DNA of 64,000 nucleotides from Glaciecola sp. UBA1851 (GCA_002338515.1 DDIL01000043.1:17148-81147), one strand, 5' to 3'. Counted from the stretch's first letter, positions 43,303-52,820 are shown. A program made the numbers and translations. The notes: generated from the sequence alone by a model not told the origin.

Positions 43303-45822
43303 TTAAAAATTCACCTCTACACCAAATCTACCTGTCCAAGAATATGTTTCATATTGTAATAATCTAGGGCGATCAGGGCCTTTTTGATAGGCGACATAAT
43401 CGGTATCATTTAAATTAGCCAACTTAACAAAAACTTGTACGTTTTTGTTCACGTCATAACTGGCAGTCCAGTCCATTTTGATTTGGTCTTGTACCCATCT
43501 ATCCTCTAGCGCATCACCACCAAGTTCATCTAGGTAATCATCACGGTACGAATAAGTAAAGCGAGTACTAAATGCGCCTTTTTCATATCCTAATGTTACG
43601 TTGTAAGTTGTTTCAGACGTAGAAGGCAATACAATAGTACGGTCGCTTAACTTCCCTTCAGTATCGGTATAAGTATAGTTAAGTCCAAATATTAGACCTG
43701 AGTCAAATGCTTGATTATAAGCAAATTCAAAGCCTGCAACGGTTGCTGAGTCACCATTTTGAGGAATAACTGCTTCTACAAAAGATACTCCATTGTATAC
43801 ACCATTGTACGGGGCATCGTCTGCCTCAAATTCTTGATCAATAATAAAGTTATCGATGTCTTTATAAAAAATGCCACCTTGAACTACTGCACCTTCAGCA
43901 AAGTAATACTCAAGACTAATGTCAAGGTTTGTTGCTTCATATGGGTCGAGTTCTGGATTTCCTGCCTCAATTTCAAAATCTTCATTGGTTTCTAAGAAAG
44001 GCGCTAGTTTACCTAATTTAGGCCTAACAATTGATTGGTAAATACCACCCCTTAGAATCACGTCTTCTTGAATTTCATATTTAAAGGCAACTGAAGGCAA
44101 TAAATTTGAATAGTCATTATCAAAGCTTCTTGCCTCAACTGTTTCTGCGTCACCATCTACATAGTTACCATTTGATTTATTATCAGTTTGTTCATATCTG
44201 AAACCACCTATAACGAGTAGTTTTTCAGTTTCATATCCAGCTTGAATAAAGAGTGCTAATACATCTTCTTCTATTGTGAAATCATCTAATTGAGAATCAA
44301 CGACTAAACGTTCATTATCGCCAAAATTGGCTAAGTTATTATTGTTAAATTGACGCGTGCGAGGTAGATCAGGAACTGGTCCTAAATCGAATAATGAATA
44401 GGATGCTGACCCAGCAACTTGAGCTAATGTGTAATCATCCAAATCACCATATTCAATTATTTCTACATCTACGGTTTTTTCTTTTTGACGATACTTGCCA
44501 CCAAATTTGATATCTAGCTCACCGTTGGCTAGTGTAAATTCCTTTTCAGCATCAAACTGTAAGGTGGTCTCTTGCTCTTCCGATTCTGCGTCAACCAGTT
44601 CAATTTTATCTAATTCATAAATACTTGGGTCGGTAAAATCAAAATTAACGGAAGAGGCAACAAAAGGGGTAAATTCTAAATTTGTATAGTCAAAGTCTAC
44701 GCTTAAATCACCCGCTTCATCAAAATCTCGGCGAAAGCGAGTTGGATCTTGAGTTTTGTATTCGTTTTCTGATGCTTCTGCATAACTGGCAGCATATTCA
44801 AGCTCCCAATTACCCTTTAAAATGGTTTCACCGCCAAATTCAAATGTTTTTATAATTTGTGATTCAAATCTATCTTTTAGTCCACGGCGAACAGAAATTT
44901 CACCATCTGCTGAATCGAAAGTAACCGATTCCCCTGCTTGGCTACTTGGCTCTTCGCCCATTTCAAATACAAGTCGTCTTCTAGATTCAAAATCATCAAA
45001 TTTAGAATATAAGGTTCTTAGGTATAATTCGGTATTTTCGGTTAGTTGATAGTCTAATGTTAAAGACAGGCCCGTGCGATCTCTTTCAACGTCGTAGTCT
45101 CGGTATTCAACTGCGTCAGCATACACGACACCGTCATCGGTTTCGCTCCAACCGTCCATTTCTAAGTTATCAGTAGATGTTTTACGTTCTGATACCTTAA
45201 AGCCACCTGCTAAAGCTAATTTATTAGTGAGCTTTTTAGAAAAATTAATGCCATATTCGGGAGACGTTTCTTCATTCAAATCGTTATAACTTGCAATTAC
45301 TTGTGCATTAATGAAGTCTTCTCTTTTATTCGCGCTAATAGTATTAATTCGAATTGTTGCGCCTATGGTATCGCCATCCATTTCTGGTATCAGCGTTTTT
45401 ATTACTTCAATAGATTCAACTAATTCAGATGGGATAACGTCTAACGCAACAGCTCGGGTGTCGCCTTCAGGAGCAGGTAATCTCACACCGTTTAAGGTAG
45501 CGGCATTTAATTCAGGGTCGAGTCCTCGAATTGAAATAAATCGCCCTTCACCTTGATCATCAAGCACGTTTACGCCTGGCAATCTTCTCACTGCTTCCGC
45601 TACGTTTTGATCAGGTAAATTACCAATTGTCGCGTTAGTAATCACACTAGTAACGGTTTCAGCTTCTCTTTGTGCTGCAATTGCACTTGTGAGCATGCCT
45701 CGTTGCCCTACTATTTTTATTGTTTCAAGGTCGGATTCAGATTCGGTTTGGGGATTATCTTGTGCTGTGGCTAAATATGACATACTTGCCACTGCAATGG
45801 CTATTGCTGATTTCTTAAACAT
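43303..45822 (-). CDS. TonB-dependent receptor, phytase-linked
   Basis: Outer-membrane active transporter of 839 residues. It has a signal peptide (MFKKSAIAIAVASMSYLATA), plug domain (NATIGNLPDQNVAEAVRRLPGVNVLDDQGEGRFISIRGL and following) and 22-strand barrel ending in Phe (FGVEVNF). The family resembles the large Xanthomonas/Caulobacter TonB type. It is directly followed by phytase, which strongly suggests a phytate or organophosphate import function. Upstream lie Pho-box-like repeats. AGGAAC precedes the ATG. Confidence 0.93.
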   Translation of the reverse strand: MFKKSAIAIAVASMSYLATAQDNPQTESESDLETIKIVGQRGMLTSAIAAQREAETVTSVITNATIGNLPDQNVAEAVRRLPGVNVLDDQGEGRFISIRGLDPELNAATLNGVRLPAPEGDTRAVALDVIPSELVESIEVIKTLIPEMDGDTIGATIRINTISANKREDFINAQVIASYNDLNEETSPEYGINFSKKLTNKLALAGGFKVSERKTSTDNLEMDGWSETDDGVVYADAVEYRDYDVERDRTGLSLTLDYQLTENTELYLRTLYSKFDDFESRRRLVFEMGEEPSSQAGESVTFDSADGEISVRRGLKDRFESQIIKTFEFGGETILKGNWELEYAASYAEASENEYKTQDPTRFRRDFDEAGDLSVDFDYTNLEFTPFVASSVNFDFTDPSIYELDKIELVDAESEEQETTLQFDAEKEFTLANGELDIKFGGKYRQKEKTVDVEIIEYGDLDDYTLAQVAGSASYSLFDLGPVPDLPRTRQFNNNNLANFGDNERLVVDSQLDDFTIEEDVLALFIQAGYETEKLLVIGGFRYEQTDNKSNGNYVDGDAETVEARSFDNDYSNLLPSVAFKYEIQEDVILRGGIYQSIVRPKLGKLAPFLETNEDFEIEAGNPELDPYEATNLDISLEYYFAEGAVVQGGIFYKDIDNFIIDQEFEADDAPYNGVYNGVSFVEAVIPQNGDSATVAGFEFAYNQAFDSGLIFGLNYTYTDTEGKLSDRTIVLPSTSETTYNVTLGYEKGAFSTRFTYSYRDDYLDELGGDALEDRWVQDQIKMDWTASYDVNKNVQVFVKLANLNDTDYVAYQKGPDRPRLLQYETYSWTGRFGVEVNF

Positions 45823-45946
45823 ATGTGTTCCTATATACGATTATTAGTGTGTTTGAGTAAATTTTGGTGTGGGTTTATATTTAATTATTCGGGCTGAATA
45901 CTGATGGGCTTTGTTGAAATGAAGATGACAGATTATTGAAGTTATT

Positions 45947-45975
45947 ATGTCGTTTTTATGTCTAATTTATGACAG
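45947..45975 (-). promoter_or_regulatory. Pho-box-like tandem repeats before the TonB-phytase operon
   Basis: Minus strand, three heptamers with exact 11-bp period: CTGTCAT (45969-45975), TAGACAT (45958-45964) and ACGACAT (45947-45953). The Pho box consensus is CTGTCAT-N4-CTGTCAC, also an 11-bp period. A TAATCT -10-like hexamer lies at 45930-45935. Distance to the TonB gene start is 125 bp. Confidence 0.7.
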
Positions 45976-46125
45976 CTAAAAGATGACAACTGATTAATAA
46001 CATCACATCGAAGTCCATTGTCTGTCACAAAAATACTATTTACTGACCTCTTATATTTGAGAATATCAAGGCTCATTCAGGGAAATTAGCTTATCCCTAC
46101 TGTTCATAAAGTACGCTATAAAAGT

Positions 46126-46152
46126 TAAAGCGAGCCGTATTAAGGCCGATAC
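46126..46152 (+). promoter_or_regulatory. FliA (sigma-28) promoter of the first chemoreceptor
   Basis: TAAAGCGA, 11 bp, GCCGATAC. The established FliA consensus is TAAAGTTT-N11-GCCGATAA. The spacing is exact. It lies 75 bp before the chemoreceptor start. Confidence 0.85.
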
Positions 46153-46226
46153 CAACGTATCAGTGCATTCAACACTATTACTGGTCGTCATTATCTTTTT
46201 TCAACGTCCTATTCGGAGCGTCTTTA

Positions 46227-47912
46227 ATGCAAGTAAAGCAAAAACTCATGTCTTATGCTTTCGTGGTAAGTTTGGCTTTATTAGTTTTGGGCATAATTTT
46301 TTATGTTCTGAGTAATTCTGTGCAAGATAGATTGGGAGAAGCGTCCAGTTTATCTAAACGCGCAGTTGCCTCTTCAGATGGCGTTGAAACTACTATTGCC
46401 ACAAGCCAAGCTGAGTTAAATGCAATGGCTGAGAAGCTAAGCGAAGTAACCGCGCCACTAAACTTAAATAAACAAAGGCTCGCCATTTTAGACAGAAAGT
46501 CGGAAGCGGTAATTAGCCGAATATCTGAACTCAAAGAACTGCTATTAGTTGCATCAGAATCACTAGATGAAGACAGTGAGGCTCTTTATGAAATTGAAGA
46601 CGCAATGTATGAGTTAGAAGATATTCAAAGCGAGCTTAGAAGAGAATTGCTAGCGAATATTCAAACCACTGCCACGGCGAATAATACCGTAGCAAATGAT
46701 GTCATTCAGGGCGCAGACGATTTAACACAATTAAATATAAAGTTTCAAAATGCATTTGAATCGTTAATGGCAGTAAACTTAGCAAATACAATGAATAATC
46801 AAAATGCTATTAAGACGATTGAGCGAGCTGAACAAAAAAATCTGCAAGCAAAAGTCATATTAACCGTAACAATTATTGTTATTGCTTTACTAGTAATAGG
46901 TGTTGTTACTTACACCATTGTGTTAGTTACTAAACCGCTTGACGCTATTTCTGCCGGTATCGAAAAAGTGGCGAGCGGAGATTTTACGACAGAGTTTAAA
47001 GCGATTAGACAAGACGAGTTTGGCGCTGTGGCAAATGCCATGAACCAAATGGTGAAAAAAATTAAGCACACAATTGAACAAATCAGCCATGAAACCTCGG
47101 TTTTATTAGATACAGCAAGCAATATGGAAACAAATAGTATTGCAACTAAAAAAGCAATAGAGAAAGAGCAAGATGAAGTTAATTCTGTCGTATGCGCAAC
47201 ACAGCAAATGTTGCAAGCAGTAAACGCGGTAACGATTGCGTCACATGAGTCATTGAAATCTTCACAAGCGTCTAGCGAAGCGTCAGAAGGTGGGGTTGAA
47301 ATTGTTCAGGAAAATATAAGAAAAGTAAATGAATTGGCTCAAGAGTTTAATCAAGCAGCATCTGTTGTTAGCAACGTGCAAACCCATACTGAAGAAATTG
47401 ATAAAATTTTAGAAGTTATTAAAGACATTACCGAGCAGACGAATTTGCTTGCGCTTAATGCGGCTATAGAGGCAGCGCGTGCGGGTGAACAAGGCCGAGG
47501 ATTTGCTGTTGTGGCTGATGAAGTGCGTCAATTAGCGCTTCGCACTCAGAATAGCACCAGTCAAATTACCGATATCATCCAAGGTTTAATAGCTTCTTCT
47601 CAAAACGCCGTAAATTACATGAAAAACAGTGAAAAAGGGGTTCTTGAGACAACCGAAGAGGCGAAGAAGATAAATCTTGTATTCGAAACTATTTCAGAAA
47701 AAGTTAACGATATTCGTGGTCGAATCGATATGGTTGCTTCTGCGAGTGAAGAACAAAGCCAAGTTTCTCAGGAAGTCCAAACCAGAATGCAAAGCATAGA
47801 AGCCGAGACTAAAAATGTATTTAGCATGGCTGACGAGGTCGTCATAAAGAGCTCATCGTTAAAACAAGTCAGCGAGCGTATTGCTCATCAATTAAATCAA
47901 TTCACCATATAA
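46227..47912 (+). CDS. Methyl-accepting chemotaxis protein, first copy
   Basis: Chemoreceptor of 561 residues. It has an N-terminal TM (about 10-30), a periplasmic helical sensor to about 205, a second TM (VILTVTIIVIALLVIGVVTYTIVLV), a HAMP domain (KPLDAISAGIEKVASGDFTTEFKAIRQDEFGAVANAMNQMV), then methylation helices and the signalling tip ITEQTNLLALNAAIEAARAGEQGRGFAVVADEVRQLA. The sensor is predicted to be a four-helix bundle; its ligand is unknown. The C-terminus lacks a CheR pentapeptide. A FliA promoter upstream ties it to flagellar chemotaxis. Confidence 0.95.
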   Translation: MQVKQKLMSYAFVVSLALLVLGIIFYVLSNSVQDRLGEASSLSKRAVASSDGVETTIATSQAELNAMAEKLSEVTAPLNLNKQRLAILDRKSEAVISRISELKELLLVASESLDEDSEALYEIEDAMYELEDIQSELRRELLANIQTTATANNTVANDVIQGADDLTQLNIKFQNAFESLMAVNLANTMNNQNAIKTIERAEQKNLQAKVILTVTIIVIALLVIGVVTYTIVLVTKPLDAISAGIEKVASGDFTTEFKAIRQDEFGAVANAMNQMVKKIKHTIEQISHETSVLLDTASNMETNSIATKKAIEKEQDEVNSVVCATQQMLQAVNAVTIASHESLKSSQASSEASEGGVEIVQENIRKVNELAQEFNQAASVVSNVQTHTEEIDKILEVIKDITEQTNLLALNAAIEAARAGEQGRGFAVVADEVRQLALRTQNSTSQITDIIQGLIASSQNAVNYMKNSEKGVLETTEEAKKINLVFETISEKVNDIRGRIDMVASASEEQSQVSQEVQTRMQSIEAETKNVFSMADEVVIKSSSLKQVSERIAHQLNQFTI

Positions 47913-48176
47913 CCCAAAAACAAAATTATAAATCTAAGAAGCCTATTAAATAGTAGTGTTTGTTAGATGTTGTGAAATTGTAAAATTTACTATGTAAAAT
48001 TTTATTTGTGAAATTACTCAGTTTTTTACGCTAATATGGAATTGTGGTATCGGAGGGCATCGTTTTTCCCAACTCGCCTTTTGGTACCCTTTTTATTTTA
48101 AAGCGCTGTAATTATCAGTCGCTTAAGGCAACCAGGTACATTATCTAGTTGTAATTGATATTAGCGGAGAATTATT

Positions 48177-48638
48177 ATGAACATGCCAGCTTTCAATTTA
48201 CATTCATTAAAACTTAATCCATCTGATTCAGTTATTCCTCAAGTCATGGCTACAACCGCGGGCAAATGGCACAGTGCGTTCGATTTATTTGAAAACGATT
48301 TAGCTGTGTTTCAAATGTTGGATGCACGCTTCCCACTCCAAGAACGTTCGCACGAAGACGTAAAGCAATATATTGTGTATTTTAATCATGTCATGGTATT
48401 TTTTGCAGATGGCACCCATTGTGGACTTGATCAATCTAAACAGTTTGTTGCATTTAATGGTAGCAGAGAGAACCCTAGTTCAATTCTGTTTCAAGAAGAC
48501 GACTTGCATGTAGAATTATTGTTTAATTGCACTAGTAAAAAGGGTAAACAGAATTTAGCTGGTATAGAAGATGTACAAATTGAATTTCCTATAAAGCGAG
48601 AATTCGTGACGCCAAGTGGAAACGAGTATAAAGTATAA
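48177..48638 (+). CDS. Uncharacterised 153-residue protein
   Basis: I do not recognise this gene with certainty. It has no signal peptide or membrane segment. Segments likely conserved are VMATTAGKWHSAFDLF, QMLDARFPLQERSHEDVKQYIVYFNHVMVFFADGTHCGLDQSKQFVAFNG and DVQIEFPIKREFVTPSG. The Asp-Gly-Thr-His and Lys-Gln-Tyr segments could bind ligand. I faintly recall similar small proteins labelled malate synthase in databases, but no malate synthase catalytic motif is visible, so I would not use that name. It has GCGGAGA before the ATG and is 24 bp upstream of the deformylase-like gene. Confidence 0.6.
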   Translation: MNMPAFNLHSLKLNPSDSVIPQVMATTAGKWHSAFDLFENDLAVFQMLDARFPLQERSHEDVKQYIVYFNHVMVFFADGTHCGLDQSKQFVAFNGSRENPSSILFQEDDLHVELLFNCTSKKGKQNLAGIEDVQIEFPIKREFVTPSGNEYKV

Positions 48639-48662
48639 AGAAACGAACTCTTTAATACTATT

Positions 48663-49214
48663 ATGAAAATTAGACAATTAGGCGATCCAATATTAAGGCA
48701 GAAGTCTTTAGCGGTGGGACGTGACGAATTTCAAACGCATGAAATTGACAGCGTTATTCAAACACTTAAACAAGTGCTTGATGGGATTAAAGCCATATCA
48801 GATGAAAATGGTAATGCGCTTAGCGCCCCACAAATAGGGAAGTTAAAACGCATTATCATGTTACGGATTGATGGCGTCTTTACACCTATGATCAATCCAG
48901 TAATTATCGATGCATCTGATGAAATGTTTGATTTTGTTGAAGAGTGTTTTAGTTTTTATAATTTGCGTGCAACTGTTCAACGCTATAAACAAATAAACGT
49001 ACAATTTCAGAATGAAGATGGTCGGGTAAAGCAAATCACTGTATCGGGCGAAATGTCTGGGTTAATTCAACATGAGATTGATCATCTAGATGGTATCTTC
49101 TTTCTTGACCACGTTAAAAAAGAAAACAATATTGCATCTGTCGACTACATATTAAAAGACAATCCACAACGGCTCAAAGTTGTACGCAAGATGATGGACT
49201 ATATGGTCAGTTAG
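48663..49214 (+). CDS. Divergent peptide deformylase-like protein
   Basis: Removes the formyl group from nascent proteins if active. The 183 residues carry three PDF motifs in altered form: GNALSAPQ (50-57; standard GxGLAAPQ), EECFS (93-97, Cys95; standard EGCLS) and QHEIDHLDG (136-144) with His137, Glu138 and His141. All metal ligands and the catalytic Glu are kept, but Gly94 of motif II is Glu and motif I has N-A for x-G. It is not next to fmt, as the main def gene usually is, so it is probably a paralogue. The N-terminus (KIRQLGDPILRQKS) is normal. Confidence 0.85.
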   Translation: MKIRQLGDPILRQKSLAVGRDEFQTHEIDSVIQTLKQVLDGIKAISDENGNALSAPQIGKLKRIIMLRIDGVFTPMINPVIIDASDEMFDFVEECFSFYNLRATVQRYKQINVQFQNEDGRVKQITVSGEMSGLIQHEIDHLDGIFFLDHVKKENNIASVDYILKDNPQRLKVVRKMMDYMVS

Positions 49215-49221
49215 CAAATAT

Positions 49222-49740
49222 CTACAAAGGTATTTTTATACTTTCAACTACTATTTCGAACACTTCCCCCGGTTTGATATGATTTGCAAGACCAAGATCA
49301 GCATTATAATGCTCGGCCTTATCTTGTGATACCTCTACTTTTACCAATTCTCCGCTCATCATAACAGGTTTGTTTGAGCTATCAGTAGGGATAAAAAAAC
49401 CGTAATCTTTGAACGATACTCTTACCACCATATCGTCTTGTTGAGCAATAAAAAAGCATCCTTTCTTTTGACACACTTTTGCAATCTTTGTGAATATTAG
49501 ATGTTTTTCACCCAATTTTTGTTCGGCATTTTGCATCAGTGATTTAAGCTCTACCATGGGTAAAGACAAATCTAACGGAGCGCCAAAGGTTTCTGAAGTT
49601 GTATCAGACGATATTGGTTGAGAAAGCCTAATGGGTTCATTTGCGTGAGTTTGGCCAATGCAACAAGTTATAACAAGTAGACAAAACTTAATAAAATTAA
49701 CCAATATAGGATTCATTATTGATACCGAAAACATACTCAT
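49222..49740 (-). CDS. DUF4920 exported protein
   Basis: A 172-residue exported protein. The start at 49740 has GAGGTG six bases before it. A signal peptide ends near QTHA|NEP (about residue 34). The C-terminal two thirds fit DUF4920: VCQKKGCFFIAQQDDMVVRVSFKDYGFFIPTDSSNKPVMMSGELVKVEVS, with a Cys pair in CQKKGC that is typical of the family. Function unknown; relatives are periplasmic and near metal or redox genes. It is convergent with the deformylase-like gene and divergent from the second chemoreceptor. Confidence 0.8.
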   Translation of the reverse strand: MSMFSVSIMNPILVNFIKFCLLVITCCIGQTHANEPIRLSQPISSDTTSETFGAPLDLSLPMVELKSLMQNAEQKLGEKHLIFTKIAKVCQKKGCFFIAQQDDMVVRVSFKDYGFFIPTDSSNKPVMMSGELVKVEVSQDKAEHYNADLGLANHIKPGEVFEIVVESIKIPL

Positions 49741-49782
49741 TTTTCACCTCTAAATTTTTACTAAAAGCCTAATATTTTTTTC

Positions 49783-49809
49783 TAAATAGTTACTAGATGT
49801 GGTCGATAA
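49783..49809 (+). promoter_or_regulatory. FliA (sigma-28) promoter of the second chemoreceptor
   Basis: TAAATAGT, 11 bp, GTCGATAA. It matches the FliA consensus at TAAA and 7 of 8 -10 bases with exact spacing, 51 bp before the chemoreceptor start. Confidence 0.82.
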
Positions 49810-49860
49810 CTATTTTAGTCGCGCCAAAATGCCATCTATTTTTTCAGGATTTTTCGTATT

Positions 49861-52749
49861 ATGTTATCAATACCAGATACAAGCAAGGTTACAAAACTAC
49901 TAGGGGAAGATAAAAGTTTAAGAAAACAACTGATGTTGACTTTTCTAGCTGTTGGATTGATTCCACTAGTTATTTTGAGTTTTGTATCATTATGGCTATC
50001 ATCGAGTACAGTTAGTGACAAAGTAGGGCAAAACTTAGAAGCAATAAAAGCAAACAAAGTAGTGGCGATAGAGAAATATGGCAACGCTATTGTGAATCAG
50101 GTAATAACCGCTTCTGCTGATCCTAATTTAGCAACTAACCTTGAAAAACTCATTTCAGACTTTGATAACATAGTTGATGTATCTATGGCAGATACAACAG
50201 TTGGACGTGCTGAACACTTACAAAATTTAAAGCAGTCATTATCTCGCTATTACACCAATGAATTTTTACCTCAATACAGAGAGTCTAATGATGGTAACTC
50301 GGTTGATGTTAATGCTTTACTAAATAACTTGAATGATGAAGCGATTGTTTTGCAGCATGCTTATATTGAAGCTAATCCTTCTTCACTTGGCAATAAGCAT
50401 GAAATGTTTAAATCAAACTTAAACGCTGCCTACGACAATTCACATGAATTGCTTCATCAAACATTCAAAATTTTCTTAGAAGAATTCGGTTATTACGACA
50501 TATTCCTTGTGGATACAAGAGGCCGAGTCGTTTATTCGGTTTATAAAGAATTGGATTATGCAACTAACTTGTTAAACGGTGCCTATGCAAATAGTGGATT
50601 AGGAGAAGCATTTCAAGCTTCTTTAAACCTATCCAATGCGAATGATTTTACATTAATTGATTACGCGCAATACACACCATCATATGAGGCGCCCGCAAGT
50701 TTTATTGCATCGCCTGTTATGCAAGGAAATACTAGAATTGGGTCATTAATTTTCCAAATGCCATTAGATGCAATTACAAGTGTCATGTCAGAAAGGCGCG
50801 GCCTTGGTGAAACGGGCGAGTCATACTTAGTTGGCCAAGATAAATTAATGCGTTCAGATTCAATTAAATTTCCGGACGAATATAGCGTAGATGCTAGTTT
50901 CAGAAATGCGCGAACAGTTGAAAATGACGCTATTTTGAGTGGTCTTAACGGTAAATCAGGTGTGGTTGAGACTGAAAACTATATGGGACAGGACGTATTG
51001 TCAGGTTATATACCGGTTAAATTTGGTTCCTTAAATTGGGTGTTAATGGCAGAAATTGAAACCGACGAGGCGTTTGCAAGTGTGGCTAATTTACGTTGGT
51101 TAACGTTTGCTTTGTGCCTCATTGCGATTGGCGCAATTATTTACATTGCTCAGCGTATTACAACAGGCATTGTTAAGCCAGTCGCTAGTATGCAAGAGGC
51201 AATGGAGCAGATTTCTGAATCAACCGACTTTTCAATTCGCGTGAATGTAGAAAGTGAAAATGAAATTGGTAAAAGTGCAGTTAACCTTAATAACTTACTT
51301 AATAAAGTTGAAGCCTCTATTGACGAAACTAACTCCGTCGTTCAAGCAATGGCAAATGGTGACTTTAGCCAACGCGTAGAATCAGACTTCAAAGGTAACT
51401 TATTAACGTTGAAAAATGGCGTAAATGAGTCGGCCAGTGCAATTGAAAGCTCTATACACGCTGTAAACGATGTGGTGGATGCGCTCGCTCATGGTGATTT
51501 TAATAAAACAATTACACTAGATTTAAAAGGCGATTTGGATTCTTTAAAACAAGGTGTTAATAATTCTGCGGTAGCGATTGGAGATGCGATACAAACTATT
51601 GGTAGTTTGCTTCACGCTATGAGCCAAGGCGATTTCCAATTTAGATCAGATGCCAACTTGGTTGGTGAATATAAAGTATTATCCAATCAAGCAGATAGCG
51701 CAATGTCTTCAGTAGATAAAGCATTGTCTGAAATAGAAGTGGTTATGTCTAATGTCGCCAAAGGTGAATTAAACGCAAGAGTGGCGAGTGAGTTACCTGG
51801 ACAGTTACATACTATTAAAGAAAACCTTAACTCATCACTGAATGTCATCAATGATGTGTTTAGTGAAACTGAGCTTGTTTTATCCAGTTTGGCCGACGGT
51901 AATTTGAGTGTTCAAATTAATGGTAACTTCCCTGGTAGAATGGACGTATTAAAAACGAATACTAATGCGACGGTTGCTAAGTTAAATGAGGTTGTACGAG
52001 AAATACGACAAGCATCTGTAACCGTTAGTGCCAGCGCCGATGATATTGCCCAAAGTAATGTTAGTTTAAGCCAGCGTACAGAAGAACAAGCTTCTAGCCT
52101 TGAGCAAACCGCGGCAAGCATGGATGAAATTACCTCTACAGTTAATCATACGGCTGAAAATGCAAGCCACGCTAACAGTATTGCTAGTCAAGCTAAAGAG
52201 CAAGCTGCTAAAGGCGGTGAAGTTGTGACTGAGGCAATGCAGGCAATGGAACAAATTAATGATGCGAGTAGTAAGATTGCAGACATTATTTCTGTTATTG
52301 ATGCAATTGCTTTCCAAACAAACTTACTAGCATTAAACGCTGCAGTTGAAGCTGCGCGAGCCGGTGAACAAGGCAGAGGGTTTGCGGTTGTGGCGAGCGA
52401 AGTAAGAAACCTTGCGGGTCGTTCTGCTAATGCAGCGAAGGAAATTAAAGGCCTAATTGATGATAGCGTGACTAAGGTGAACGTGGGCTCTGAGTTGGTG
52501 ACACGTTCAGGCAATACGCTCAAAGATATTATTAAACAGGTAGAAAATGTCAGTAGTATTGTTGGCGAAATATCAACGGCTACAGACGAGCAAAGCACAG
52601 GTATTTCAGAAGTTCATAAAGCTGTGGAAGTACTACAAGAGTTGACTCAGCAAAATACGGCTATGGTAGAAGAGGCTACAGCAGCAAGCGAAGAATTAGG
52701 CACACAAGCCAAAGGTATGAAGAAGCTTATTGAATTCTTTGGTGTTTAG
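49861..52749 (+). CDS. Long methyl-accepting chemotaxis protein with repeated HAMP-like units
   Basis: Chemoreceptor of 962 residues, far longer than usual. Layout: TM1 (about 24-44), a large periplasmic sensor of dCache type (to about 400, with GLGETGESYLVGQDKLMRSDS), TM2 (WLTFALCLIAIGAIIYIAQRI), then a HAMP and a series of HAMP-like repeats with the marker G-D/E/N-F/L (MANGDFSQRV, LAHGDFNKTI, MSQGDFQFRS, VAKGELNARV, LADGNLSVQI). The signalling domain is normal (AFQTNLLALNAAVEAARAGEQGRGFAVVASEVRNLAGRS). A terminator follows the gene and a FliA promoter precedes it. Confidence 0.93.
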   Translation: MLSIPDTSKVTKLLGEDKSLRKQLMLTFLAVGLIPLVILSFVSLWLSSSTVSDKVGQNLEAIKANKVVAIEKYGNAIVNQVITASADPNLATNLEKLISDFDNIVDVSMADTTVGRAEHLQNLKQSLSRYYTNEFLPQYRESNDGNSVDVNALLNNLNDEAIVLQHAYIEANPSSLGNKHEMFKSNLNAAYDNSHELLHQTFKIFLEEFGYYDIFLVDTRGRVVYSVYKELDYATNLLNGAYANSGLGEAFQASLNLSNANDFTLIDYAQYTPSYEAPASFIASPVMQGNTRIGSLIFQMPLDAITSVMSERRGLGETGESYLVGQDKLMRSDSIKFPDEYSVDASFRNARTVENDAILSGLNGKSGVVETENYMGQDVLSGYIPVKFGSLNWVLMAEIETDEAFASVANLRWLTFALCLIAIGAIIYIAQRITTGIVKPVASMQEAMEQISESTDFSIRVNVESENEIGKSAVNLNNLLNKVEASIDETNSVVQAMANGDFSQRVESDFKGNLLTLKNGVNESASAIESSIHAVNDVVDALAHGDFNKTITLDLKGDLDSLKQGVNNSAVAIGDAIQTIGSLLHAMSQGDFQFRSDANLVGEYKVLSNQADSAMSSVDKALSEIEVVMSNVAKGELNARVASELPGQLHTIKENLNSSLNVINDVFSETELVLSSLADGNLSVQINGNFPGRMDVLKTNTNATVAKLNEVVREIRQASVTVSASADDIAQSNVSLSQRTEEQASSLEQTAASMDEITSTVNHTAENASHANSIASQAKEQAAKGGEVVTEAMQAMEQINDASSKIADIISVIDAIAFQTNLLALNAAVEAARAGEQGRGFAVVASEVRNLAGRSANAAKEIKGLIDDSVTKVNVGSELVTRSGNTLKDIIKQVENVSSIVGEISTATDEQSTGISEVHKAVEVLQELTQQNTAMVEEATAASEELGTQAKGMKKLIEFFGV

Positions 52750-52788
52750 CTTACTCGCCTAAACCAATACTTATTAAACGCACCTACA

Positions 52789-52820
52789 GGGGAGATGTCT
52801 AAATACATCTCCCTATTTTT
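52789..52820 (+). terminator. Intrinsic terminator after the second chemoreceptor
   Basis: GGGAGATGT and ACATCTCCC form a 9-bp stem around CTAAAT, followed by TATTTTT. Confidence 0.9.

Noticed and set aside
47913..48176. Structured RNA or riboswitch before the 153-residue gene
   Set aside because: GC-richer patches (GGAGGGCATCG) were seen, but no consistent stem set or terminator was found.
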